This document shows, in pieces, positions 1-7,490 of a stretch of 64,000 nucleotides of DNA (position 1 is the first letter of the stretch; every line of letters begins with the position of its first letter). This stretch comes from Cytophagales bacterium (GTDB lineage: Bacteria; Bacteroidota; Bacteroidia; Cytophagales; Thermoflexibacteraceae): the NCBI GenBank assembly GCA_013299115.1, contig JAAFKA010000003.1:240144-304143 (forward strand), given 5' to 3'. Under the pieces are notes generated by a model, which was not told the DNA's origin, searched no databases, and saw only the letters and a program-made list of their open reading frames with translations. A program made the translations under genes and the position numbers.

Positions 1-706
1 GGTATTTAAAAAACTCCAAATTCGAGTCGCCATTGATGTTATTGAAAATTACATCGGGTTTGGCTGCAATAATTTTGTCAATCATTGGTTTTACGTCTTT
101 GCTACCCAAAGGCACAAATTCATCGCCTACGACTTCTCCGCCTAATTGGGCTACCAAATCTTTGATAATGGCAGAGGCGGTGCGAGGAAATACATAATCT
201 GACCCAACAATAAAAAATCTTTTGCCTACATTGTCAAAAGCCCATTTGGTGGCGGGTTGCAGCTGTTGGTTGGGGGCTGCCCCTGTGTACACAATGTTTG
301 GAGATTGTTCCAACCCTTCGTATTGAATAGGGTAAAATAACAAATGATTATGTTTCTCAAAAATAGGCTTTACGGTCTTTCGGCTGGCAGAAGTCCAGCA
401 GCCAAAAATCACATCGACTTTTTCCTCTGTTATCAATCTTTCGGCTTCGGTAGCAAAATGTCCCCAATTAGATTTGCCATCTACTGTGATAGGTACTATT
501 TTTTTGCCCAAAAGCCCACCTTTTGCATTCAGTTCGTCTATTGCCATCAAGGTTGCATTGACTACTGCCTTTTCGCTAATAGCCATAGTCCCCGATAAGG
601 AGTGCAAAACACCTACCTTAATTTCTCCGCCTATTTGCTGCTGCGATTGGCAACCTAACCAAGAACACAAAAGTAAAAAAAATATGCACTGTTTTGTTAG
701 TTTCAT
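1..706 (-). CDS. urtA: Urea ABC transporter substrate-binding lipoprotein UrtA (5' part, runs off window)
   Basis: The complement of 1-706 reads as one open frame of 235 codons from an ATG at 706. It begins with a lipoprotein signal (MKLTKQ, hydrophobic stretch, lipobox LGC then QSQQQ). The mature part carries segments I recognise from the UrtA/AmiC-FmdD class of periplasmic binding proteins: GVLHSLSGTMAISE, VDVIFGCWTSASRK, LLFYPIQYEGLEQSPNI, YTGAAPNQQ and FVGSDYVFPRT-like residues. The family role is capture of urea or short amides for an ATP-driven importer of the branched-chain amino acid transporter type. As in most Bacteroidota the protein would be tethered by its N-terminal cysteine. 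The remaining half of the gene and any urtBCDE partners lie to the left of base 1 and cannot be checked. A related amide-binding protein is the main alternative. Confidence 0.85.
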   Translation of the reverse strand, partial: MKLTKQCIFFLLLCSWLGCQSQQQIGGEIKVGVLHSLSGTMAISEKAVVNATLMAIDELNAKGGLLGKKIVPITVDGKSNWGHFATEAERLITEEKVDVIFGCWTSASRKTVKPIFEKHNHLLFYPIQYEGLEQSPNIVYTGAAPNQQLQPATKWAFDNVGKRFFIVGSDYVFPRTASAIIKDLVAQLGGEVVGDEFVPLGSKDVKPMIDKIIAAKPDVIFNNINGDSNLEFFKY

Positions 707-725
707 ACACAACTTATAAAGTGGG

Positions 726-757
726 CAAAAATTAGTAATTTTTAGGAGATTAACAAA
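726..757 (-). promoter_or_regulatory. Promoter of urtA
   Basis: On the minus strand a TTTG (754-757) is followed after 19 bases by TAATTTTTG (726-734), the Bacteroidota -33/-7 arrangement. It sits about 20 bases upstream of the urtA ATG and is divergent from the CBS gene promoter. Confidence 0.6.
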
Positions 758-784
758 GGAAATTGTGTTTTTTATCTCCATCTC

Positions 785-814
785 TTGAATAACTACTATT
801 TTTTTGTATATTTG
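785..814 (+). promoter_or_regulatory. Promoter of the CBS-domain gene
   Basis: TTG at 785-787, 19 bases, then TATATTTG at 807-814, matching TAnnTTTG. The start codon ATG at 843 follows 28 bases later. This element overlaps a possible TTG start at 804, which argues against that longer reading frame. Confidence 0.6.
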
Positions 815-842
815 CATAGACTTACCAAAATTTTTTGTAGAC

Positions 843-1508
843 ATGATAGCCAGTGATTTGATAAACCCCATGATTCCTCCACTTAAAAGCACCGACTCTG
901 TGCAAAAAGCCTTGAATTGGATGAGTCAGTTTAGGATTCACCAGCTTCCATTGGTTGACCACTACATCTATAAAGGCTTGATTTCAGAGGAAGTTTTATA
1001 TGATATTAACCAACCAACAGCTAAGATTTCAGATATTTTACCCGACCATGCGGAGGTGTATGTTACTGAAAATCAGCACTTTTATGATGTGATTAAGGCT
1101 ACGGAAAAAAATCACCTGCCTTTGGTAGCTGTGCTGAACGAAGACAAAAAATTTTGCGGAGTCATCACAGTAAGAGATACTATTAATGCCTTTGCTCGAA
1201 CTTTTGCTACTCAAAGTTCAGGGGCTATTTTGGTAATTTCTATGCGTGAGTATGACTATTCGATGGCTGAAATTAGCCGTTTGGTAGAGGAAAACCACAT
1301 CAAAATCCTAAGCAGCTACCTCGAATCTGATGCCTACGACCCTACAATGGTCAAGCTAACCCTCAAATTGGACAAGGCAGACGTTTCGCGTGCCATAGCC
1401 ACTCTTGAAAGGTTTGAGTACAACGTCATTGCCAAATTTCAGGACACTGAAACGCCAAACTTAGACAAAGAAAGATTGGACTTGCTTTTTAAGTACCTAA
1501 ATCTCTAA
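843..1508 (+). CDS. CBS-domain protein
   Basis: A 221-residue cytoplasmic protein starting MIASDLINPMIPP. The first 120 or so residues form a CBS pair: the first half has VDHYIYKGLISEE and the second VAVLNEDKKFCGVITVRDTI, the typical strand-turn-strand followed by a helix. CBS pairs bind adenosine nucleotides and regulate or sense. The C-terminal 90 residues (AILVISMREYDYSMAEISRL and following) look like an ACT-like regulatory domain. I chose ATG 843 because a promoter -7 element occupies the sequence just upstream. Proteins of this layout are common in Bacteroidota, but I know of no assigned function. It converges on rimO with only 9 bases between the stop codons. Confidence 0.75.
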   Translation: MIASDLINPMIPPLKSTDSVQKALNWMSQFRIHQLPLVDHYIYKGLISEEVLYDINQPTAKISDILPDHAEVYVTENQHFYDVIKATEKNHLPLVAVLNEDKKFCGVITVRDTINAFARTFATQSSGAILVISMREYDYSMAEISRLVEENHIKILSSYLESDAYDPTMVKLTLKLDKADVSRAIATLERFEYNVIAKFQDTETPNLDKERLDLLFKYLNL

Positions 1509-1517
1509 ATGTTATAT

Positions 1518-2840
1518 TTATTTTACTTTCGAGCTTACCGTTGCATACAAGTCAAATTCGGTGGAATCTGTAACTTCGGCTTGCACAAAATCTCCCAAAC
1601 GGCAATACGTATTTTTTGCGTCTATCAACACTTCGTTGTCCACTTCGGGGGAGTCGTGTTCTGTTCTGCCTATCCAATAGCCACTTTCTTTGCGGTCTAT
1701 CAATACTTTGTAAGTTTTTCCAATTTTTTCTTGGTTTAGAGCAGCCGAAATGTCCTCTTGCACCGCCATAACGGTATCTACTCTTTCCTCTTTTACCTCC
1801 GCAGGCACGTCATCTGCAAAACTGTGTGAGTGCGTATTTTCCTCGTGAGAATAAGCAAAAACTCCCAACCTATCGAAACGCATGGTTTTCACAAAGGTCA
1901 GCATTTCCTCAAAGTCTGCTTCGGTTTCTTGGGGGTGACCAGCAATTAAAGTAGTTCGCAAGGCAATATTTGGCACTTTTGCCCGAATAGTAGCTATCAA
2001 ATCCTCGGTTTTTTCTCTGGTAATTCCTCTACGCATCAGTTTAAGCTGTTTGGTAGAGCCATGTTGGAGAGGCATATCGAGATACTTGCAAATATTGGGT
2101 CTTTCGGCTATCACGTCAAGCACTTCCAGAGGGAAACCCGCAGGGTAAGCATATTGCAAACGTATCCACTCTACACCCTGCACATCAGAAAGTTGTTTTA
2201 GTAAATCTGCCAAAGTTCGTTGTTTGACTGTATCTAAACCATAATAGGTAAGGTCTTGGGCTATCAAAATCAATTCTTTTGTGCCGTTTTTTACCAAGTT
2301 TTTTGCTTCTTGCAAAATTTCATCTACTGTTTTCGATACGTGCTTGCCCCGCATGAGAGGAATGGCACAAAAAGAGCAAGGTCTGTCGCAACCCTCCGAT
2401 ATTTTGAGGTAAGCATAGTGGTTGGCGGTGGTTAGGGTTCTTTCGCCTACCAATTCGTGTTTGTAATCTGCCTTAAATTTTTTGAGCAACAAAGGCAAAT
2501 CTCTGGTGCCAAAATAGGCATCTACCTGTGGAATTTCTTTTTCTAAGTCGTCTTTGTAGCGTTGCGAAAGGCAACCTGTTACATAGAGTTTTTCTATTTC
2601 GCCTTGCTCTTTTGCCTCTGCAAAACGCAAGATGGTTTCTATTGACTCCTGTTTTGCTCGGTCTATAAACCCGCAAGTATTGATGACGATAATATTGGCA
2701 TCATCTTTCTTAGATTCATGCACTGCATTCAAACCATTGCCTTTGAGTTGGGTAAGCAACACTTCGGAGTCCACCAAATTCTTGGAACAACCCAAAGTAA
2801 TGACGTTGATTTTATCTTTTTTCTGACCTTTCGTTTTCAA
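1518..2840 (-). CDS. rimO: Ribosomal protein S12 methylthiotransferase RimO
   Basis: A radical-SAM enzyme that adds a methylthio group to the conserved aspartate of ribosomal protein S12. All three domains are visible. The N-terminal UPF0004 domain has cysteines in VITLGCSKNLVDSE, INTCGFID and VTGCLSQRY. The radical-SAM core has the 4Fe-4S motif CDRPCSFC. The C-terminal TRAM domain covers about the last 65 residues. Starting at the TTG at 2840 (reading MKTKGQKKDKINV) gives 440 residues, the usual family length. A longer frame exists to 2951, but its extra 37 residues are unlike the family and overlap a near-perfect promoter. There is no obvious Shine-Dalgarno, and the leader would be only about 12 nucleotides long. 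Confidence 0.93.
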   Translation of the reverse strand: MKTKGQKKDKINVITLGCSKNLVDSEVLLTQLKGNGLNAVHESKKDDANIIVINTCGFIDRAKQESIETILRFAEAKEQGEIEKLYVTGCLSQRYKDDLEKEIPQVDAYFGTRDLPLLLKKFKADYKHELVGERTLTTANHYAYLKISEGCDRPCSFCAIPLMRGKHVSKTVDEILQEAKNLVKNGTKELILIAQDLTYYGLDTVKQRTLADLLKQLSDVQGVEWIRLQYAYPAGFPLEVLDVIAERPNICKYLDMPLQHGSTKQLKLMRRGITREKTEDLIATIRAKVPNIALRTTLIAGHPQETEADFEEMLTFVKTMRFDRLGVFAYSHEENTHSHSFADDVPAEVKEERVDTVMAVQEDISAALNQEKIGKTYKVLIDRKESGYWIGRTEHDSPEVDNEVLIDAKNTYCRLGDFVQAEVTDSTEFDLYATVSSKVK

Positions 2841-2859
2841 AGCTGTGTCTGTTTTGGTG

Positions 2860-2890
2860 CAAAGGTAGCAAAGAAAACCTTGTTTACAAA
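2860..2890 (-). promoter_or_regulatory. Promoter of rimO
   Basis: Minus strand TTTG (2887-2890), exactly 19 bases, then TACCTTTG (2860-2867). The RimO TTG start lies 19 bases downstream of the -7 element, so this site decides the start codon choice. Confidence 0.75.
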
Positions 2891-2951
2891 GAATAAGTGT
2901 AGAAAAGCTGTTGAAAGTTACAAGACGATAAACTAAACACACAGCTAACAC

Positions 2952-3080
2952 ACATTAGGCAGACTTTAATGGATAAAAGCTAAGAAATCTGTGCTTTATT
3001 TGTACAATCAGTGTCATCTGGACTAAAGTCCAATGCTATTAAGCTAAGAAATGTGTTTTTAGTGGGGCTGCCTAAGTGCA
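2952..3080. other. Intergenic spacer with small hairpin
   Basis: Between the start of rimO and the end of the M48 gene there is a short hairpin with arms TGGACT and AGTCCA near 3017-3032. I see no gene here. The words AAGCTAAGAAAT and GTGCTTTATTTG recur as common filler around other palindromes. Confidence 0.3.
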
Positions 3081-4856
3081 TTACCTATATTGAATCTTAT
3101 ACAAAGTCCAATTTTTCACTTTTTTGTCTGTTATCCTAAAAATGAGGTTCATTTTTTCGTAAAAGTAAAATTCTGCCCCATTGCAGGCAACAGTGTAGGT
3201 AGGTGTGCCGTATTTTGCTACCAAATTTTCCACTTTTTCATTGTAAACCACACCTTTTGCCGTTGTGTTTGGCGAGTTGGGCATGGTCATGAGCAAATAC
3301 AAATCTTTGTCAAAAGTTTTGATACAGATTCTTTCGCAACTTGATTCTTTGGTAAACAAGATTTTGAAAGATTTGTCATGGTCTTGTACCAATACTTCTT
3401 GCCCAAATTGCGGATAACGCAACCACTCCGCCATGTTTTGGTTGCAAACTTTTTCAGTATTCGGATTGGCATAAGTAGTGGTGTTTTTGTTGGTTTCCAC
3501 CCAATTTTGTACCCAACTTTGTAAAGAAGACCAATCAGTAGCCCAGTTGAGCAGTTTGTCCTGCCATGTTTCTTTCATTTTTCTGAACAAGTCGTAATTG
3601 TATGATGCCAAATGACCTTTCAACACAACGGCTTGCTCAAAATCTGCTTGGGCTTTTTCCATTTGTTGGTTTTGGCTGCGGGCTATGGCTCTTACCAAAT
3701 AGGCATTGCCTGTAAACGGCAAATTATTTTCTCTGCACAAAGTTTCGGCTTCGTTCATCGTGCCGACTGCCAACTCATAATTGCCTTCTAAGGCATACAC
3801 GCAAGACAAGTTGATGTAAGCCGTCAAATAAGTGGGGTCTAAAACAATAGCTTTTTTGAGGTATTGCTTGGCGGTTTTCAAAAACTCTTTTCTTTTTTGG
3901 AGGTTGCTGGTCTTTTTGTCGCCGCCGCCCGACCTTTCGTTGCCTGTGCGGAGTCGGGTCATGGCATCAAACTCAAAAGGATAGACAAAGTAGTTTTCGT
4001 CTTTCTCAAAACAGCCCATAGCTTGGGCTAATTGTATGGTTGCCAGATTGTTATAAATATCTCTACTTGGAAATCTTTGCAACAAATATTCAAAAGCTAT
4101 GCTTGCTTCGGTGTATTGTTTTTGGAGGTACAAAATTTCGCCCGCATCGAGAATCAAGGTAATATTTTGCAATTCGCTAACAGATTTTCGGGCAATGGTC
4201 ATTCTTTCGGTCTTGCTGGGGTATCCTTCTACGGCATCGGGCAGTTTATATTCTTGGTAAATCAATTCGAGCATATCGGGCAGCAGTTGGTAGGTTTTGT
4301 AACCTGCCAAAAAGCCGTAAAACAAACCGTAATAGTCGGCTTCGGTTTCGAGTTTTACCTTTTCGTGTTTGCTGATGTTTTTGCTGTTAGAAGGCGTGGT
4401 TTCTACCAAACCCAACATTCCTGTCATACCAATAGAAAATGTATGTTTTTCGAACAAGTGTGCCAACTCATGCCCTATGATACAAGCTAAGGCATCGAGG
4501 GAGTCTTTGCCAAATTTTCGGCTGAGGTCATAGAGTTTTTCGTCTATGTAAATGGTGGGAATGGGCGTGGTTTTAAACTGGGCAATGACTTGTTTGCTAT
4601 TGTCCACAGTATAAACGACCAAGTGCGGAGTCTTGATTTGCCTGCCATGTGCCTCTGTAATACGCTGGCATATTTCCTTGATAGTCAAGTATTTATAGTG
4701 CGTAGAAGGCAAAGTTTCTGCCTGAATTGAGAGTTTGCTCAATACCAAAAGCAAGACAACAAACAAGAACCTATATCTATCAGACACCTCGAAGGGGTCT
4801 GATAAATATTTTCCAATTTGTGATAGAAGGCTGTTTTTTTTGCTCAATAATTTCAT
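3081..4856 (-). CDS. M48-family metallopeptidase with TPR repeats
   Basis: A 591-residue protein. A hydrophobic segment at about residues 29-45 acts as signal or membrane anchor. The zinc site HELAH is at residues 129-133, and a downstream EADYYGLFYGF supplies the third ligand, as in M48 peptidases of the HtpX/BepA type. After the catalytic domain come TPR-like helices (ASIAFEYLLQRFPS, AKQYLKKAIVLDPTYLTAYINLSCVY, QADFEQAVVLKG), the arrangement of the envelope proteases BepA/YfgC. A role in envelope protein quality control is inferred. ATG 4856 is preferred over a TTG at 4883. The n-region of the signal contains residues (LSDPFEVSDR, about 18-26) encoded by a palindromic insert and not typical of signal peptides. 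A -7 element lies about 60 bases upstream. Confidence 0.85.
   Translation of the reverse strand: MKLLSKKNSLLSQIGKYLSDPFEVSDRYRFLFVVLLLVLSKLSIQAETLPSTHYKYLTIKEICQRITEAHGRQIKTPHLVVYTVDNSKQVIAQFKTTPIPTIYIDEKLYDLSRKFGKDSLDALACIIGHELAHLFEKHTFSIGMTGMLGLVETTPSNSKNISKHEKVKLETEADYYGLFYGFLAGYKTYQLLPDMLELIYQEYKLPDAVEGYPSKTERMTIARKSVSELQNITLILDAGEILYLQKQYTEASIAFEYLLQRFPSRDIYNNLATIQLAQAMGCFEKDENYFVYPFEFDAMTRLRTGNERSGGGDKKTSNLQKRKEFLKTAKQYLKKAIVLDPTYLTAYINLSCVYALEGNYELAVGTMNEAETLCRENNLPFTGNAYLVRAIARSQNQQMEKAQADFEQAVVLKGHLASYNYDLFRKMKETWQDKLLNWATDWSSLQSWVQNWVETNKNTTTYANPNTEKVCNQNMAEWLRYPQFGQEVLVQDHDKSFKILFTKESSCERICIKTFDKDLYLLMTMPNSPNTTAKGVVYNEKVENLVAKYGTPTYTVACNGAEFYFYEKMNLIFRITDKKVKNWTLYKIQYR
4778..4804. 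repeat. Palindromic element inside the M48 coding sequence
   Basis: A 27-base inverted repeat (TATCAGACACC, short loop, GGGGTCTGATA) lies in frame in the signal region of the M48 gene. A sister copy in an intergenic region, 30588-30616, has the same layout with GACACCT and AGGTGTC arms. Confidence 0.7.
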
Positions 4857-4917
4857 AGCTGTAAGCAAATTTTTGACAAGCAACCCAAAAAATAACTGCT
4901 TGTTTGGTGGTTTATGG

Positions 4918-4925
4918 CAAAGTTA
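4918..4925 (-). promoter_or_regulatory. -7 element for the M48 gene
   Basis: Minus strand TAACTTTG matches TAnnTTTG, about 62 bases upstream of ATG 4856. No good -33 TTTG at the proper distance is seen. Confidence 0.4.
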
Positions 4926-4967
4926 GCAAAAATTAATTGCAATAGATAACAATAGTCCGTACATTTT

Positions 4968-5123
4968 TCAGTTAATTTTGCCCAATTTGACTAGATTTTC
5001 ATAGTTTGGGTGCATTTTCATCACTTCTACATCCAAGTCTAAGTTTGTCATAATGGTTTCTAAATAGTTTTGATTGGTATATTCATTGTGATAAATCTGT
5101 TGCAAAAAGTGCAGCAATTTCAT
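4968..5123 (-). CDS. Small hypothetical protein (51 aa)
   Basis: The complement of 4968-5123 gives an ATG-started frame of 51 residues, MKLLHFLQQIYHNEY and on to KLGKIN. Its composition is protein-like: mixed hydrophobic and charged residues with alternating helix-forming blocks. I do not recognise it. It may be a small gene or the tail remnant of a larger nuclease gene, since it lies next to the Rpn duplication. There is a purine stretch (AACAAAG) before the ATG. Confidence is limited because the frame is short and has no recognised relatives. Confidence 0.35.
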   Translation of the reverse strand: MKLLHFLQQIYHNEYTNQNYLETIMTNLDLDVEVMKMHPNYENLVKLGKIN

Positions 5124-5187
5124 ATCTTTGTTTTAAGGTTAAGTCGGTTCGCCGCTGCGATGCCATTGTTTTTATTTTAGTTTTTTA

Positions 5188-5274
5188 TTTTGCAATTCAA
5201 AAATAAACATAAAATATGACATCACTTAACCTATTTTAATTTTTCCTAAATTTCGTTTCAAACTTGATTCCAAG
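5188..5274. repeat. 87-bp exact repeat, copy A
   Basis: The stretch from TTTTGCAATTC to GATTCCAAG is identical, over 87 bases and in the same orientation, to 29995-30081. Both copies lie upstream of a plus-strand gene (an Rpn nuclease here, a response regulator there). It has no open reading frame. It may be a promoter-bearing fragment or the scar of a mobile element. Confidence 0.8.
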
Positions 5275-5305
5275 TCTTTGTAACAGCAAGCTAAACAGAA
5301 ATACT

Positions 5306-6262
5306 ATGAGCAAAAAACTAATCCGTTTTGATTGGGCAATGAAAAAATTGCTCCACCACAAGGCAAATTTTGACATCTTGGAAGGACTCTTATCGGAGTT
5401 ACTTCTCTTTGATGTGATGATTGTTGATGTCTTGGAAAGTGAAAGCAATAAGCAGGACGAATACGACAAGTATAATCGGGTGGATATTTTGGTAAAAAGC
5501 CAAACAGGAGAATTAATGTTGATTGAGGTGCAAAATGATTCTGAAGTGGATTATTTTCAGCGTATGTTATACGGCGTGTCTAAATTAGTAACCGAATACA
5601 TCAAAGAAGGAGAAACTTATGGCACAATCAAAAAAATATATTCTATTAACATTGTCTATTTTGGTTTGGGACAAGGCAAAGACTATGTGTATGAGTACAG
5701 AGGAAATTTTGTCGGCTTACACGAAAATGATATTCTATTGCCCACTTTTTCGCAAAAACAGGAGTACAAGGTAGAAAAAATTTCAGATATTTTTCCAAAA
5801 TACTATCTATTGAAAGTCAATAATTTCAATAAAATTGCCGAAAACACCCTTGACGAATGGATACATTTCCTAAAAAATAGCGAAGTAAAAGACCATTTTA
5901 GGGCGAAAGGCTTAGATAAGGCAAAGAAAAAATTGCGTTACGAAAAATTGACTGATGAAGACAAAAAAATGTATAACCGTTTTCAAGAGAACAGGAGGAT
6001 AGAAATTGCTGTAGAATATACGGCAAGAATAGAAGCTAAACTGGAAGGCAAATTGGAAGGTAAGATTGAAGGCAAGATTGAAGGTAAGATTGAAGGCAAA
6101 ATTGAAGGCAAAATTGAAGGCAAAATTGAAGGCAAAATTGAAAGAAACATTGAAGTTGCAAAAAATCTTATTGCATTAGGGTTAGCCAATGATACCATAG
6201 CACAAGGTACAGGTCTAATCCTCGAACAAATTGAAAAATTACGCAACGAAATAAAGCAATAA
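5306..6262 (+). CDS. Rpn-family PD-(D/E)XK nuclease / putative transposase, copy 1
   Basis: A 318-residue protein of the PDDEXK_2 (Rpn, recombination-promoting nuclease) family. The nuclease motif is visible as NRVDILVKS then GELMLIEVQ, i.e. D followed by E-x-Q, after the usual N-terminal FDWAMKKLL helix. The C-terminal part has a run of EGKI/EGKL tetrapeptides encoded by a 12-base tandem repeat (about 6038-6146), then VAKNLIALGLANDTIAQGTGL, a C-terminal helix-turn-helix-like tail shared by the family. The start at ATG 5306 is supported by identity with the second copy from just upstream of this ATG. Family members nick DNA and raise recombination in E. coli; whether they transpose is not shown. 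The gene is nearly identical to 6441-7418. Confidence 0.85.
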   Translation: MSKKLIRFDWAMKKLLHHKANFDILEGLLSELLLFDVMIVDVLESESNKQDEYDKYNRVDILVKSQTGELMLIEVQNDSEVDYFQRMLYGVSKLVTEYIKEGETYGTIKKIYSINIVYFGLGQGKDYVYEYRGNFVGLHENDILLPTFSQKQEYKVEKISDIFPKYYLLKVNNFNKIAENTLDEWIHFLKNSEVKDHFRAKGLDKAKKKLRYEKLTDEDKKMYNRFQENRRIEIAVEYTARIEAKLEGKLEGKIEGKIEGKIEGKIEGKIEGKIEGKIERNIEVAKNLIALGLANDTIAQGTGLILEQIEKLRNEIKQ

Positions 6263-6364
6263 AATGGCGTAGTCATTCACTTGCTTCTGCAAAAAATTGT
6301 TTCGGTTGAATGATTTATTGTTGCTGTTCTTTGTTTTTTTGAGGAGTATGTGGCAACTAAATCA

Positions 6365-6407
6365 ACAAAAAAGCAAATCCTCTTTGGGTTTGCTTTTTGT
6401 TTTTTTG
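6365..6407 (+). terminator. Rho-independent terminator after Rpn copy 1
   Basis: Hairpin with arms ACAAAAAAGCAAATCC and GGGTTTGCTTTTTGT, a 5-base loop and a following run of T. It overlaps the promoter of the second copy. Confidence 0.6.
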
Positions 6408-6415
6408 TATCTTTG
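6383..6415 (+). promoter_or_regulatory. Promoter of Rpn copy 2
   Basis: TTTG at 6383-6386, 21 bases, TATCTTTG at 6408-6415. In copy 1 the matching position reads AAGTCTTTG, so the first copy lacks this clean -7 element. Confidence 0.5.
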
Positions 6416-6440
6416 CAACAGCAAGCTAAACAGAAATACT

Positions 6441-7418
6441 ATGAGCAAAAAACTAATCCGTTTTGATTGGGCAATGAAAAAATTGCTCCGCCACAAGGCA
6501 AATTTTGACATCTTGGAAGGACTCTTATCGGAGTTACTTCTCTTTGATGTGATGATTGTTGATGTCTTGGAAAGTGAAAGCAATAAGCAGGACGAATACG
6601 ACAAGTATAATCGGGTGGATATTTTGGTAAAAAGCCAAACAGGAGAATTAATGTTGATTGAGGTGCAAAATGATTCTGAAGTGGATTATTTTCAGCGTAT
6701 GTTATACGGCGTGTCTAAATTAGTAACCGAATACATCAAAGAAGGAGAAACTTATGGCACAATCAAAAAAATATATTCTATTAACATTGTCTATTTTGGT
6801 TTGGGACAAGGCAAAGACTATGTGTATGAGTACAGAGGAAATTTTGTCGGCTTACACGAAAATGATATTCTATTGCCCACTTTTTCGCAAAAACAGGAGT
6901 ACAAGGTAGAAAAAATTTCAGATATTTTTCCAAAATACTATCTATTGAAAGTCAATAATTTCAATAAAATTGCCGAAAACACCCTTGACGAATGGATACA
7001 TTTCCTAAAAAATAGCGAAGTAAAAGACCATTTTAGGGCGAAAGGCTTAGATAAGGCAAAGAAAAAATTGCGTTACGAAAAATTGACTGATGAAGACAAA
7101 AAAATGTATAACCGTTTTCAAGAGAACAGGAGGATAGAAATTGCTGTAGAATATACGGCAAGAATAGAAGCTAAACTGGAAGGCAAACTGGAAGGTAAGA
7201 TTGAAGGCAAACTGGAAGGTAAGATTGAAGGCAAAATTGAAGGTAAGATTGAAGGTAAGATTGAAGGCAAGATTGAAGGCAAGATTGAAGGCAAGCAAGA
7301 AAGCAAGGTTGAAATTGCCAAAAATCTTATTGCATTAGGATTAGCCAATGACACCATAGCACAAGGTACAGGTTTGGCTCTCGAACAAATTGAAAAATTA
7401 CGCAACGAAACAAAGTAA
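6441..7418 (+). CDS. Rpn-family PD-(D/E)XK nuclease / putative transposase, copy 2
   Basis: A 325-residue near-duplicate of the gene at 5306-6262, with the same nuclease motif (NRVDILVKS, GELMLIEVQ). The first 250 or so residues differ by only a single residue (RHKAN against HHKAN). The main differences are in the EGKI/EGKL repeat tract (about 7172-7296), which has a different number and order of units, and in the last few residues (ESKVEIAKN, LALEQIEKLRNETK). The longer frame from 6297 is rejected because it would run through the terminator and promoter. Direct tandem duplication with repeat-number drift is the simplest history. Confidence 0.85.
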   Translation: MSKKLIRFDWAMKKLLRHKANFDILEGLLSELLLFDVMIVDVLESESNKQDEYDKYNRVDILVKSQTGELMLIEVQNDSEVDYFQRMLYGVSKLVTEYIKEGETYGTIKKIYSINIVYFGLGQGKDYVYEYRGNFVGLHENDILLPTFSQKQEYKVEKISDIFPKYYLLKVNNFNKIAENTLDEWIHFLKNSEVKDHFRAKGLDKAKKKLRYEKLTDEDKKMYNRFQENRRIEIAVEYTARIEAKLEGKLEGKIEGKLEGKIEGKIEGKIEGKIEGKIEGKIEGKQESKVEIAKNLIALGLANDTIAQGTGLALEQIEKLRNETK

Positions 7419-7438
7419 CGGAGTTTATGAACAAATTT

Positions 7439-7474
7439 TTCAACCTATACGGTTTTAAAACTGTATAGGTTGAA
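7439..7474. terminator. Bidirectional hairpin between convergent genes
   Basis: Arms TTCAACCTATACGG and CTGTATAGGTTGAA around TTTTAAAA, placed between the Rpn stop (7418) and the subtilase stop (7491). It probably terminates both. Confidence 0.6.
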
Positions 7475-7490
7475 TAGCAATTTTACAGTG

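Noticed and set aside
5983..6276. Minus-strand frames opposite the EGKI repeat tracts (LPSI repeats)
   Set aside because: Shadows of the 12-base repeat on the coding strand; no promoter or start context.
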